Shown here: one piece after another, positions 44,776-52,395 of the stretch
How the letters are laid out: every line of letters starts with the position of its first letter
Position numbering within the stretch: the stretch's first letter is position 1
DNA from: DASRSS01 sp035765515
GTDB taxonomy: Bacteria; Actinomycetota; Actinomycetes; Mycobacteriales; Jatrophihabitantaceae
DNA length: 57,289 bases
NCBI GenBank assembly: GCA_035765515.1
Contig: DASTXN010000017.1
Span: 1 to 57,289 of the forward strand
Direction: 5' to 3'
Notes under the pieces: generated by a model
Told to the model about the DNA's origin: nothing
What the model saw: only the letters and a program-made list of their open reading frames with translations
Database searches by the model: none
Made by a program: the position numbers and the translations under genes

Positions 44776-46401
44776 TCACCCGGGCAGCGCGTAGTCGGCG
44801 AAGCGCTCACGCAGTGTCTTCTTGGAGAACTTGCCGACACTGGTCTTGGGCACCTCGTCGATGAAGACAACATCGTCCGGGACCTGCCAGGAGTTGAGCC
44901 GTTCGCGCAGATAGTCCAGCAACTCATCGCGGCCCACCGTCTCGCCGGGGGCGATCACCACGCAGGCCAGCGGCCGCTCGCCCCACTTCGGGTGCGCCAC
45001 CGCGATCACGGCGGCCTCGGCGACCTTGGGGTGGCCCATGATCTCGTTCTCCAGTTCGACGGAGCTGATCCACTCGCCGCCGGACTTGACCAGGTCCTTG
45101 GTCCGGTCCACCAGCCGGACGTAGCCCAGCGGCGAGATCGCCGCGACGTCCCCGGTGCGCAGCCAGCCGTCCGGGGAGAACTTCTCGCCCGGCTCGTCCG
45201 TCCGGTAGTACTGCCGCGCGAGCCACGGCCCGCGGCACTCCAGCTCGCCGGTGGCGACGTCGTCCCAGGGCAGCTCCGCTCCGGTCTCGGTGTCGATGAT
45301 GCGCATGTCGACACCGGGCGGCGCGATGCCCGCGGTCGCGCGGATGTCGGCCTTCTCGTCCTCGGACAGGTCGGCGAACTCGGAGCGGATCGTGCACACC
45401 GAGCCGAGCGGCGACATCTCGGTCATGCCCCACGCCTGGGTGATCGGCAGGCCGATCTTGGTGCGCCACGCCTCGGACAGTGACTTCGGGACGGCCGACC
45501 CGCCGCACACGATCGTGCGCAGGGCAGACAGGTCGTGGTGCTCGAGCAGCGGCACCATGCCCATCCAGATCGTCGGCACGCCCGCGGCGACGGTTACCCG
45601 CTCGTCCTGCATCAGCCGGAGCAAACCCGCCGGCGAGAGGTCCGGCCCGGGCATCACGAGCGAGGCCCCGCCGAGGAACGCCGCGTACGGCAGTCCCCAC
45701 GCGTTGGCGTGGAACATCGGGACGACCGGCAGCACGGTGTCGGACTCGTTCAGGCTGAACACCGACGAGGTCAGGCACGCGTTCGAATGCAGCCACGTGG
45801 AGCGGTGCGAGTAGAGCACGCCCTTCGGGTGCCCGGTCGTGCCGCTGGTGTAGCAGATCGCCGCCGCCGTCTGCTCGTCCGTGACGCGCCCGCGCAGGTC
45901 GGCCTCGTCGGCGCCGCCGATCAGGTCCGTGTAGCTGACGATGCGCGGATCGTCCGGGAGTTCGGCCGGCGCGCCGTCGTCCATGACGATCACGTGCTTG
46001 ACGGTGTTGAGCTCGGGCAGGTACTTGCCGAACAGCGGCAGCAGCGATCGGTCGACGAACACGGCTTCGTCCTCGGCGTGCTCGAACGTGTAGACGAGCT
46101 GCTCCGGGAAGTAGCGGATGTTGCCGGTGTGCATCACTCGCCCGGTGCCGGGGATCGCGAAGTAGAGCGCGAGGTGGCGCGCGGTGTTCCATGCGAACGT
46201 GGCGACCCGGCCGTCCGCGGAGATGCCGAGCGCGTCGAGCGCGGCCGCGATGCGTCGGGTCTCGCCGGCGATCTCGGCGAACGTGGTGCGTTCGACTCCG
46301 GTCGCGGTCTTGGTGGCGACGGTCTTGGTCCCGTAGAAGCGCTCGCCGCGCTCGAGGATCCAGTTCGTGGTCAGCGGGACGTCCTGCATCAGTCCGAACA
46401 T
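44776..46401 (-). CDS. Fatty acid--CoA ligase (FadD-like, medium/long chain)
   Basis: This 541-residue acyl-adenylate-forming enzyme activates a carboxylic acid to its CoA thioester. It has A3 motif CYTSGTTGHPKGVLYSHRS (about 182-200), QAWGMTEMSPLGS as A5, YVRLVDRTKDLVKSGGEWIS as A8 (key D and K-D-L-V-K-S-G-G), and the catalytic Lys near the end in KTSVGKFSKKTLRE. QDVPLTTNWILERG at the N-terminus is typical of medium/long-chain FadD enzymes of actinobacteria. The ATG at 46413-frame alternatives are not supported; the ATG at 46389 (MQDVPL) is possible. It lies between the surface protein and the hydrolase genes on the same strand; a direct link is not clear. Confidence 0.92.
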   Translation of the reverse strand: MFGLMQDVPLTTNWILERGERFYGTKTVATKTATGVERTTFAEIAGETRRIAAALDALGISADGRVATFAWNTARHLALYFAIPGTGRVMHTGNIRYFPEQLVYTFEHAEDEAVFVDRSLLPLFGKYLPELNTVKHVIVMDDGAPAELPDDPRIVSYTDLIGGADEADLRGRVTDEQTAAAICYTSGTTGHPKGVLYSHRSTWLHSNACLTSSVFSLNESDTVLPVVPMFHANAWGLPYAAFLGGASLVMPGPDLSPAGLLRLMQDERVTVAAGVPTIWMGMVPLLEHHDLSALRTIVCGGSAVPKSLSEAWRTKIGLPITQAWGMTEMSPLGSVCTIRSEFADLSEDEKADIRATAGIAPPGVDMRIIDTETGAELPWDDVATGELECRGPWLARQYYRTDEPGEKFSPDGWLRTGDVAAISPLGYVRLVDRTKDLVKSGGEWISSVELENEIMGHPKVAEAAVIAVAHPKWGERPLACVVIAPGETVGRDELLDYLRERLNSWQVPDDVVFIDEVPKTSVGKFSKKTLRERFADYALPG

Positions 46402-46445
46402 GTGCGAATCGTCGTCCGCTCGGCCGCACTCGGCAAGGCCACCTG

Positions 46446-47813
46446 TTAGTGCCGGGTGATCACGTACCGCTCGGTGCGGACGGAATCGGCGTCGAGGTAC
46501 TCCGCCGTGCCAGCGAGGTAGTAGTCGACCGCGGGATCGCCGCTGCGCTCGGCGGCCTCCGCGACGGACTCGTACGTGTCGTCCAGGTGGTGGGCCGCGC
46601 CGAGGTCGTGCGAGGGGACGTCCGCGGTCACGGTCAGCACGTTGCGCTTCGCGGGGTTCGCCCGGCCGTCCAGGTTCGGGACGATGTCCTCGGCGTTCTC
46701 GAGTGCGAGCACGTGCACCGAGGACGGCACCGAACCGACCGTGTGCCCGACGGGTGATCCCGCCGTCACCACGTTCGTGACCCGGAACCGGCCTGACCGC
46801 ACCGCGTCGCGCGCCGCCTCGACCGCGACCATGCCGCCAAGGCTGTGGCCGACGAGCAGCACGCGATCATCCGGCCGGACGCCCGCGCGGTGCATCGCGT
46901 CCAGCACGCCCTGCTCGTACGTCGTCGGCACGCCTTGGATGGACCGCAGGTTGGACGCCATGTTGGTGACGTCGGGGTCGAAGCCGCGCAGGCTCCAGTC
47001 CTTGGTGCCGGGGATGTCCACGATCACGCTGCGGGACCCGTCCGGGTGGTGCAGGAACTTGATGTCGATCTCGCCGCCCTCGGTGGCGCCCGCGGTGTCC
47101 TCCTCGTGCGCGTCGCGCCACAGCACGCCGTCGACGAGGTCGGTGAGGCTGCGTGGCGCGAGCGTGGCCGGGACGGCCGTGTCGGTGCCCGCGGCGGTCA
47201 CGACCGGGCTGCCGTCGGCGAAGTACCGCTGCAGCAGTTCGTCGACGCCGGCCAGCGCCGGGAGCAGCGTGGGTGAGGCGAACAGGGCCAGCGCGCCGCC
47301 GTCGAGGATGGTGTCGAGCAGTTGCGGGTCCGACGTGCTGAAGGCATCCCAGGCCTCGGCGGGGCTGCCGCTGGCCAGTCCGACGGCCTCGCCGGTCACC
47401 AGCGCGCCGGGGAGCTCGGCCAGCCCTTGCCAACCGGGTTCGATCGCGTGCCAGGTCGCGCCGAGCGCCGCGCCGAGGTGCGCGAACAGTCCGCCGCCGA
47501 ACGCGTCGACCGCCTCGTACAGCCGCGCGGCGAGGTGCAGCCGCTGGGTGATCACCTGCAGGTCGTCGGCGACCTCGGTGAGCGTGCGCTGCACGGAGTC
47601 GAGCGCGTCCTGGGCCGGGCCGAGCGGCGCCGTCCCGGCGACCGGATCGAGCGACGCGACGGTCCACAGCCCCCAGTAGGCGCTCGCGCATTCGGTGCTG
47701 ATCTGGTCGATCTCGCCGGCGGTGCGGCTCAGGACGGTGGCGGCCAGCCGGATCGCGTCCGGCTCCGCCCGCACGGCGTCCAGGCCGCCGCTTACCGAGA
47801 CGCCGCCGCTCAT
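46446..47813 (-). CDS. Alpha/beta-hydrolase with WXG100-like N-terminal region
   Basis: This 455-residue protein joins an all-helical N-terminal part (about 1-130, with heptad-like segments such as RTAGEIDQISTECASAYWGL and SVQRTLTEVADDLQVITQRL) to a C-terminal lipase-like domain. The nucleophile elbow is GHSLGG at 322-327 (Ser324), with SHDLGAAHHLDDTY near the end holding candidate catalytic His. The linker contains hydrophobic segments near 165-190. Its ATG overlaps the stop of the small helical gene (ATGA). The pair resembles actinobacterial type VII-secretion cargo, where WXG100-like helices carry an enzyme. Secretion is inference; no signal peptide is present. Confidence 0.78.
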   Translation of the reverse strand: MSGGVSVSGGLDAVRAEPDAIRLAATVLSRTAGEIDQISTECASAYWGLWTVASLDPVAGTAPLGPAQDALDSVQRTLTEVADDLQVITQRLHLAARLYEAVDAFGGGLFAHLGAALGATWHAIEPGWQGLAELPGALVTGEAVGLASGSPAEAWDAFSTSDPQLLDTILDGGALALFASPTLLPALAGVDELLQRYFADGSPVVTAAGTDTAVPATLAPRSLTDLVDGVLWRDAHEEDTAGATEGGEIDIKFLHHPDGSRSVIVDIPGTKDWSLRGFDPDVTNMASNLRSIQGVPTTYEQGVLDAMHRAGVRPDDRVLLVGHSLGGMVAVEAARDAVRSGRFRVTNVVTAGSPVGHTVGSVPSSVHVLALENAEDIVPNLDGRANPAKRNVLTVTADVPSHDLGAAHHLDDTYESVAEAAERSGDPAVDYYLAGTAEYLDADSVRTERYVITRH

Positions 47814-48067
47814 CGGGGCATGCCCGCGGCGTAGCGGCGCAGTGCGTCCAGCGCTGCGTCGAGGGTGTCTGCCGCCGTGCGCAACCGGACGGCATCGGCG
47901 TGCACCCGGTCCCGGAACGCGGTGGCGCCGGCCGAGCGCCACAGCAGCGCGTCGGCCGCTGCGGCGGCCCGTGCGGCCAGCGCGCGGATCAGGTCGGGCT
48001 GCATGTCGAGCCGAGCCACCAGCTTCGCGACCTCGTCGGCTGCGGCGGCGCGGGCGGGTGCGGTCAT
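47810..48067 (-). CDS. Small helical WXG100/ESAT-6-like protein
   Basis: This 85-residue protein is almost wholly helical and Ala-rich (MTAPARAAAADEVAKLVARL, LWRSAGATAFRDRVHADAVR). The turn between the two helices reads W-R-S-A-G-A, close to the W-x-G motif of WXG100 proteins (L-W-x-S-x-G-A-x-A-F). It is immediately followed by the hydrolase gene with a 4-bp overlap, so the two are likely partners. The ATG at 48067 is chosen by composition. No ESX core genes are in the window. Confidence 0.75.
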   Translation of the reverse strand: MTAPARAAAADEVAKLVARLDMQPDLIRALAARAAAAADALLWRSAGATAFRDRVHADAVRLRTAADTLDAALDALRRYAAGMPR

Positions 48068-48270
48068 GGCCACACGGTGCGCCCCCGTGTCTCGCGGCAA
48101 CAGGGCCGGGACGAAGATGTGGATATCGAGCACCGTCATCCACAGCGCGCCGTTGCCCGCAGCGTGCCGGTGGCGTGCTTGAATGAACAGCGAATTACAG
48201 CGGTGCAACTCGACCGCACGAGACACCTCGTCGGACCGATGCCGGCCAGACGGACGAAGGAGCACGAGGC

Positions 48271-48582
48271 ATGGACTTCGCGCACGCTGCCGCAGTCAAC
48301 AGCGACGGTGCCGAGGACGCGACCGCCGGTGACGGCCTGAGCAGGCGCGACCGCGAGATCCTGGCCTTCGAGCGGCAGTGGTGGAAGTACGCCGGCGCCA
48401 AGGAGCAGGCGATCCGCGAGCTGTTCGACATGTCGACCACCCGGTACTACCAGGTGCTGAACGCGTTGATCGACACGCCCGCGGCACTGGCTGCCGACCC
48501 GATGCTGGTCAAGCGCCTGCGTCGCCTGCGCGCGACCCGGCAACGCCAGCGGTCGGCCCGTCGTCTCGGTATCGAGGTCTGA
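48271..48582 (+). CDS. DUF3263-family protein, probable DNA-binding
   Basis: This 103-residue protein matches DUF3263, a small actinobacterial family with a helix-turn-helix-like centre: LSRRDREILAFERQWWKYAG, IRELFDMSTTRYYQVLNALI, PMLVKRLRRLRATRQRQR. The conserved WW-KY and TRYYQ segments are intact. AAGGAG lies 8 nt before the ATG. In mycobacteria the homologue (Rv0430) also precedes a LytR_C gene, so the pair is conserved. Probably a regulator; target unknown. Confidence 0.88.
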   Translation: MDFAHAAAVNSDGAEDATAGDGLSRRDREILAFERQWWKYAGAKEQAIRELFDMSTTRYYQVLNALIDTPAALAADPMLVKRLRRLRATRQRQRSARRLGIEV

Positions 48583-49160
48583 ACGGCCGGCAGGCCCGGA
48601 CCAGCCGCCTTCAGGCCCGCAGGCGGCGGCGCGAGCGATTGGCCGGTATCGCCCTGGCGGTCCTGGGTGTCGTAGTCCTCGTCGTCGCGATCATCGCGGT
48701 ACGTGGTCCGGGCGGGCACAGCGTGAAGGCGGGCAGCCGCGTCCCGGGCAGTTCGCTCTCCGCGTCCGGCACGGCGACTGCGCCGTCCGGGGCGTCCCGG
48801 CACGGCTCGAAGTCCGCGAGCCACTCGAGGAGCCCGGGCGGTGGCGCGAGCACATCCAGTGGTCCCGCGCGCGAGCCCCTGGTCGTCCTGAACAACACCA
48901 CGATCACCGGGCTCGCCAACCAGGCGAAGCGGACCTTCGAGCGCGGCGGCTGGACGGTCACGGCGGCGAACAACTACCAGAACGACATCCTGTCCACCTG
49001 CGCCTACTACGACCCGTCCGTCGGCGGGGCGAAGGCCGCGGCCGAGGCGCTGCAGCGGCAGTTCCCGGGCATCAAGCGCGTGGAGCCGCAGTTCACCGAG
49101 CTCTCGTCGTGGCACAGCCCGATCGTGGTGATCCTGACCCCGGACTGGGCATCGTCCTGA
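48579..49160 (+). CDS. LytR C-terminal domain membrane protein
   Basis: This protein of about 190 residues has a very basic start, one membrane helix (LAGIALAVLGVVVLVVAIIAV) and an outer LytR_C domain (LVVLNNTTITGLANQAKRTF, GWTVTAANNYQN, VEPQFTELSSWHSPIVVIL). Start codon problem: no ATG, GTG or TTG precedes the basic region in frame unless it overlaps DUF3263 by 200 bp. A CTG at 48579 overlapping the DUF3263 stop (CTGA) would fit translational coupling; a TTG at 48639 right before the membrane helix is the conventional alternative. The partner gene order matches Rv0430-Rv0431. Role probably in cell-envelope assembly. Confidence 0.75.
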   Translation: MNGRQARTSRLQARRRRRERLAGIALAVLGVVVLVVAIIAVRGPGGHSVKAGSRVPGSSLSASGTATAPSGASRHGSKSASHSRSPGGGASTSSGPAREPLVVLNNTTITGLANQAKRTFERGGWTVTAANNYQNDILSTCAYYDPSVGGAKAAAEALQRQFPGIKRVEPQFTELSSWHSPIVVILTPDWASS

Positions 49161-49296
49161 CCGCCGGCCCAATTTCCTGTGCTCGAGAGCGCGCAGTGGC
49201 TGCCAGGACGACCACGACCGGCTGTTGATCACGAGGCGAGCGATAGCCGTTCGCGCCGGTGTGCCAAGATGGATACGCAGCACAACTGAATACGCA

Positions 49297-49439
49297 CGCT
49301 CATCCAGAGGGGCAGAGGGACCGGCCCGAAGAAGCCCCGGCAACCGTGCGCGATCTTCTCTTCGTCCGTCGTGACGCGAGGCCGTTCGCGCAGCAGGTGC
49401 CAACTCCGGCCCGGGGACTTTCCCGGGAAAGATGAGGAG
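49297..49439 (+). ncRNA. SAM-I riboswitch (S-box leader) upstream of thrC
   Basis: The core signatures are in order: CTCATCCAGAGGGGCAGAGG, GACCGGCCCGAAGAAGCCCC, GGCAACC, then GGTGCCAACTCC and AAAGATGAG. P1 pairs CTCATC (49299-49304) with GATGAG (49431-49436). The 3' strand of P1 overlaps GAGGAG (49434-49439), one of two candidate ribosome-binding sites of thrC, so SAM binding may block translation. A C-rich/G-rich hairpin (CCCGGGGACTTTCCCGGG) lies just before P1 closes. Confidence 0.88.
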
Positions 49440-49453
49440 AAAGGCCTCGCCAC

Positions 49454-50722
49454 ATGACTGCTGTCGCAGACCGTCCCACCCTTCCTTCGCCCGCGTCCGG
49501 GCTGATCTGTCGCAACTGCGGCGCCCAGTTCCCGCTCGGCGCGCAACACGCCTGCTTCGAGTGTTTCGGTCCGCTGGAGATCGGCTACGACGCCGACGCG
49601 CTGGCGGCCGTTACCCGCGCCGACATCGAGGCCGGGCCGCACTCGCTGTGGCGGTACGCGCCGCTGCTGCCGGTCGGCCAGAACCCGCAGACCCGCGTCG
49701 AGTCGTTCACCGGCATGACCCCGCTGATCCGCGCCGACCGGCTCGGCGAGGAGCTCGGGTTCACCGCGCCGCTGTGGGTGAAGGACGACTCCGCCAACCC
49801 CACGCACTCGTTCAAGGACCGGGTCGTGTCCGTCGCGATCACCGCGGCGCGCGAGCTGGGGTTCGAGCGGATCGCGTGCGCGTCCACCGGCAATCTGGGC
49901 AACTCGGTCGCCGCGCATGCCGCGCGCATCGGCATGCCCTCGATCGTGTTCGTGCCGTCCGACCTGGAGGCGCCCAAGATCGTCCAGTCGGCGATCTACG
50001 GCGGCACGCTGGTCGGCATCGAGGGCTCGTACGACGACGTGAACCGGCTGTGCTCCGAGCTGTCCGAGACGGACGAGTTCGAGACGACCGGCTTCGTGAA
50101 CGTGAACGTCCGCCCTTATTACGCCGAGGGATCCAAGACGCTGGGCTTCGAGGTCGCCGAGCAGCTCGGCTGGCGGTTGCCGGGTCAGTACGTGGCGCCG
50201 ATGGCATCCGGCTCGATGCTGACGAAGATCAACAAGGCGTTCAAGGAACTGGTCGCCGCCGGGCTCGTCCCCGCGTCGGAGTGGAAGGTGTTCGGCGCGC
50301 AGTCGGCCGGCTGCTCGCCGATCGCGACCGCTTTCGAGGCCGGCACCGACACCGTGATCCCGGTGAAGCCGACCGGTATCGCCAAATCGCTGAACATCGG
50401 CAACCCGGCCGACGGGCCGTACGCGCTGGACGCGGTGCGCGGCTCCGGCGGCGCAATGGCCGCAGTGACCGACGACGAGATCCGCGAGGGCATCGCGTTG
50501 CTTGCCCGTACCACCGGCGTGTTCGCCGAGACCGCCGGCGGCGTGACCACCGCGGTGCTGCGCAAGCTGGTTCAGTCGGGCCAGCTGGATCCGTCCGTCG
50601 AGACGGTCATCTACAACACCGGTGACGGCCTCAAGACGATCGACGCGGTGAGCGCGGGCGCGCGCCCGACCGCCGTGATCCCGCCGACGATCAAGGGCAT
50701 GCGCGAAGCCGGCCTGCTCTGA
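49454..50722 (+). CDS. thrC: Threonine synthase with N-terminal zinc ribbon
   Basis: ThrC converts O-phosphohomoserine to threonine with PLP. The 422-residue enzyme has a zinc ribbon (C19, C22, C34, C37), the PLP lysine K121 in HSFKDR, and the phosphate-binding STGNLGNSVAAHA. The form with a zinc ribbon is common in actinobacteria. Translation is preceded by GAGGAG at 14 nt and AAAGG at 9 nt. The upstream SAM-I riboswitch would lower threonine synthesis when SAM is high, affecting the branch where homoserine phosphate goes to threonine or methionine. The gene ends in a palindrome. Confidence 0.95.
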   Translation: MTAVADRPTLPSPASGLICRNCGAQFPLGAQHACFECFGPLEIGYDADALAAVTRADIEAGPHSLWRYAPLLPVGQNPQTRVESFTGMTPLIRADRLGEELGFTAPLWVKDDSANPTHSFKDRVVSVAITAARELGFERIACASTGNLGNSVAAHAARIGMPSIVFVPSDLEAPKIVQSAIYGGTLVGIEGSYDDVNRLCSELSETDEFETTGFVNVNVRPYYAEGSKTLGFEVAEQLGWRLPGQYVAPMASGSMLTKINKAFKELVAAGLVPASEWKVFGAQSAGCSPIATAFEAGTDTVIPVKPTGIAKSLNIGNPADGPYALDAVRGSGGAMAAVTDDEIREGIALLARTTGVFAETAGGVTTAVLRKLVQSGQLDPSVETVIYNTGDGLKTIDAVSAGARPTAVIPPTIKGMREAGLL

Positions 50723-50789
50723 TCACGTTTTCACTCCCTCTGACCGGTTCACGCCGCCGAAACCGACCAGCCCGGGCGAAAACCTGATC
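50721..50789. repeat. 69-bp palindromic element, family 3, left copy
   Basis: GATCACGTTTTC (50721-50732) pairs with GAAAACCTGATC (50778-50789) with one mismatch, and the first 15 bases GATCACGTTTTCACT are identical to the right copy at 51770. The 69-bp length and an inner ACCGGT/ACCG arm also match. It begins in the thrC stop codon and includes the last codons of the DUF559 gene, so it sits between convergent genes. Confidence 0.85.
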
Positions 50790-51717
50790 GATCCCGGAGC
50801 TGGGCGCGTTCGAAAGCCCGAATCAGCCGCGTCTGCAGCAGTCGGGACCGGTGGACGACGTCGTCCCAGCTCCAGCGCACGACGATCAGGCCGAGTTCCT
50901 CGAGCGCCTCCTGCCGGTGCTTCTCAGCGACCAGCACAGTGCGATCGGTGTACTTCATAGCGCCGTCCGCCTCACCCACGACGCCGAACTCCGGCCAGTA
51001 GAAGTCGACGCGCGCTACGAACCTGCCGAACTGGTCGCGGATCTCGGCCTGCAGCATCGGCGGTGGCAGGTGCAGCCAACGCAGGACGAGTCGACTGACC
51101 GATTCCAGCGGCGACTCGGCGAGCGCATCGGTGACGGCGAGCGCGCGAAGGGCGCGGCGGATTCGCGGCCAGACCCAACAGGCGAGCATGACGTCGTCGA
51201 GTTGTGCCTGGCTGACCAGTTCCCGGTGTAGCGCCGCGTCCGCGGCGGCCACCGCGCAGGTGGCCGGGCGGTGGCGGGCCACGTCGACGATCGTGCGAGC
51301 GAGCGAGGTCACGGGCGCACCGGCGACTGTCGTGACGTCTTCGTCACGCAATGTCGCGCGATAGAGGTGGGCGTCGGCGAGCCCCCCGATCCGGCGCGGC
51401 GGCACCGTGACCTCCGGTACCGGCGGTGCCAGACCGACGAGCGGCAGGTCGTGCAGCAGCAATGCTGAACGGTGGCTGACGACGCCGTCGCCGCAGCCGT
51501 TCACGGCAGCGATGGCGAGGAGCCGGGCGTCTGCGGGGTCTTCGTCGGCGGATGCGAATTGGCCGCGGCGCAGGCAGAGCAGGCGGCCGGATCTCACCGC
51601 GCGCGAGATCGCGGCGTCGCTCCAGCCGCACGCGCGCAGGTCGATGCGGGTGAACACACGGGCTTCGGGCAGAGTGCGCATACCCGTAAGGTCGGGGCGC
51701 AGGAGTGGGGCGTCCAT
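50749..51717 (-). CDS. AbiEi-like winged-helix plus DUF559 (PD-(D/E)XK-like) protein
   Basis: This 322-residue protein has an N-terminal winged-helix region like AbiEi antitoxins (about 15-60, VFTRIDLRACGWSDAAISRA), a middle AbiEi_3/4-like part (VVSHRSALLLHDLP, LARTIVDVAR), and a C-terminal Vsr-like DUF559 fold with candidate nuclease residues in RVDFYWPEFGVVGEADG (D, E, D) and EALEELGLIVVRWSWDDV. No AbiEii toxin partner is adjacent. Such single-gene proteins are numerous in actinobacteria and of unknown role. It is flanked on both sides by the same 69-bp palindrome family. Start ATG at 51717; ATG at 51681 is possible. Confidence 0.8.
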   Translation of the reverse strand: MDAPLLRPDLTGMRTLPEARVFTRIDLRACGWSDAAISRAVRSGRLLCLRRGQFASADEDPADARLLAIAAVNGCGDGVVSHRSALLLHDLPLVGLAPPVPEVTVPPRRIGGLADAHLYRATLRDEDVTTVAGAPVTSLARTIVDVARHRPATCAVAAADAALHRELVSQAQLDDVMLACWVWPRIRRALRALAVTDALAESPLESVSRLVLRWLHLPPPMLQAEIRDQFGRFVARVDFYWPEFGVVGEADGAMKYTDRTVLVAEKHRQEALEELGLIVVRWSWDDVVHRSRLLQTRLIRAFERAQLRDRSGFRPGWSVSAA

Positions 51718-51769
51718 GCTGGCGACGGATCTGTGGACGACACGCCGGGCTGTGGAAAACGCCGAAAAC

Positions 51770-51838
51770 GATCACGTTTTCACTTGCAGGAACCGGTCGA
51801 CGGCGCGCCAACCGATCAGGGCGAGTGAAAACGTGATC
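51770..51838. repeat. 69-bp palindromic element, family 3, right copy
   Basis: A perfect 15-bp pair, GATCACGTTTTCACT (51770-51784) and AGTGAAAACGTGATC (51824-51838), encloses 39 nt that align with the centre of the left copy (ACCGGT and CCGA-CAG blocks). It lies between divergent genes (DUF559 minus, sigma factor plus), so it is not in terminator position. A smaller palindrome GAAAACG-ATCA-CGTTTTC (51764-51781) overlaps its left end. Confidence 0.88.
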
Positions 51839-51885
51839 ATCAGGACCGACCCAACCGGGGGCCGTGCTCGCGACGTAGACGGGGT

Positions 51886-52395
51886 ATGAACACTGCCGTG
51901 GCCAGCACGCGCGAGGCGGACGAGTTCGCCGACTGGGTGCGCCCGGCCCTGCTCCCGATGACCCGGCTGGCCCGCCGCCTCGCGCCCGATCACGACCCGC
52001 AGGACGTCGTCCAGGACGCCCTGGTGCGCGCGTGGCGCAAGCGACACCTGTTCGATCCGGAGCGCGGGACGGCGACGACCTGGCTGCTCGCGATCACCGC
52101 CGACCGTGCCCGCGACGCGCGCCGCACGCGAAACCGGCAGCTGCGCGTCGTGGACGACACCACTGAGCCTCCGGACGTCTCGGTGTCGGCGAGCGACGTC
52201 GCCGAAGACATCGACGTCGACCGCGCGATCCGCGCGCTGCCCGAGCGGCAACGCCTGGCCGTCGAACTGCACTACTTCCTCGGGCTCACCGTCGTCGAGA
52301 CCGGCGCCGTCATGGAGTGCTCGGACGGAACGGTGAAGTCCACCCTGTTCGACGCGCGGGCGAGCCTGCGCAAATCGTTGGGAGACGAGCGATGA
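51886..52395 (+). CDS. ECF-type RNA polymerase sigma factor
   Basis: This 169-residue sigma-70-family factor has region 2 (LARRLAPDHDPQDVVQDALVRAW, about 28-50; D-P-Q-D-V-V-Q-D core), a variable linker, and region 4 (LPERQRLAVELHYFLGLTVV, then GTVKSTLFDARASLRKSL). It is followed with a 4-bp overlap by a membrane META-domain protein, probably its regulator. AACCG (51853-51857) and CGTA (51874-51877), 16 bp apart, resemble an ECF promoter directly before the start and suggest autoregulation; the ATG lies only 8 nt after CGTA. Confidence 0.92.
   Translation: MNTAVASTREADEFADWVRPALLPMTRLARRLAPDHDPQDVVQDALVRAWRKRHLFDPERGTATTWLLAITADRARDARRTRNRQLRVVDDTTEPPDVSVSASDVAEDIDVDRAIRALPERQRLAVELHYFLGLTVVETGAVMECSDGTVKSTLFDARASLRKSLGDER

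Noticed and set aside
49297..49439. SAM-IV class for the thrC leader
   Set aside because: The order and content of conserved blocks (GGTGCCAACTCC and P1 with GATGAG) fit SAM-I.
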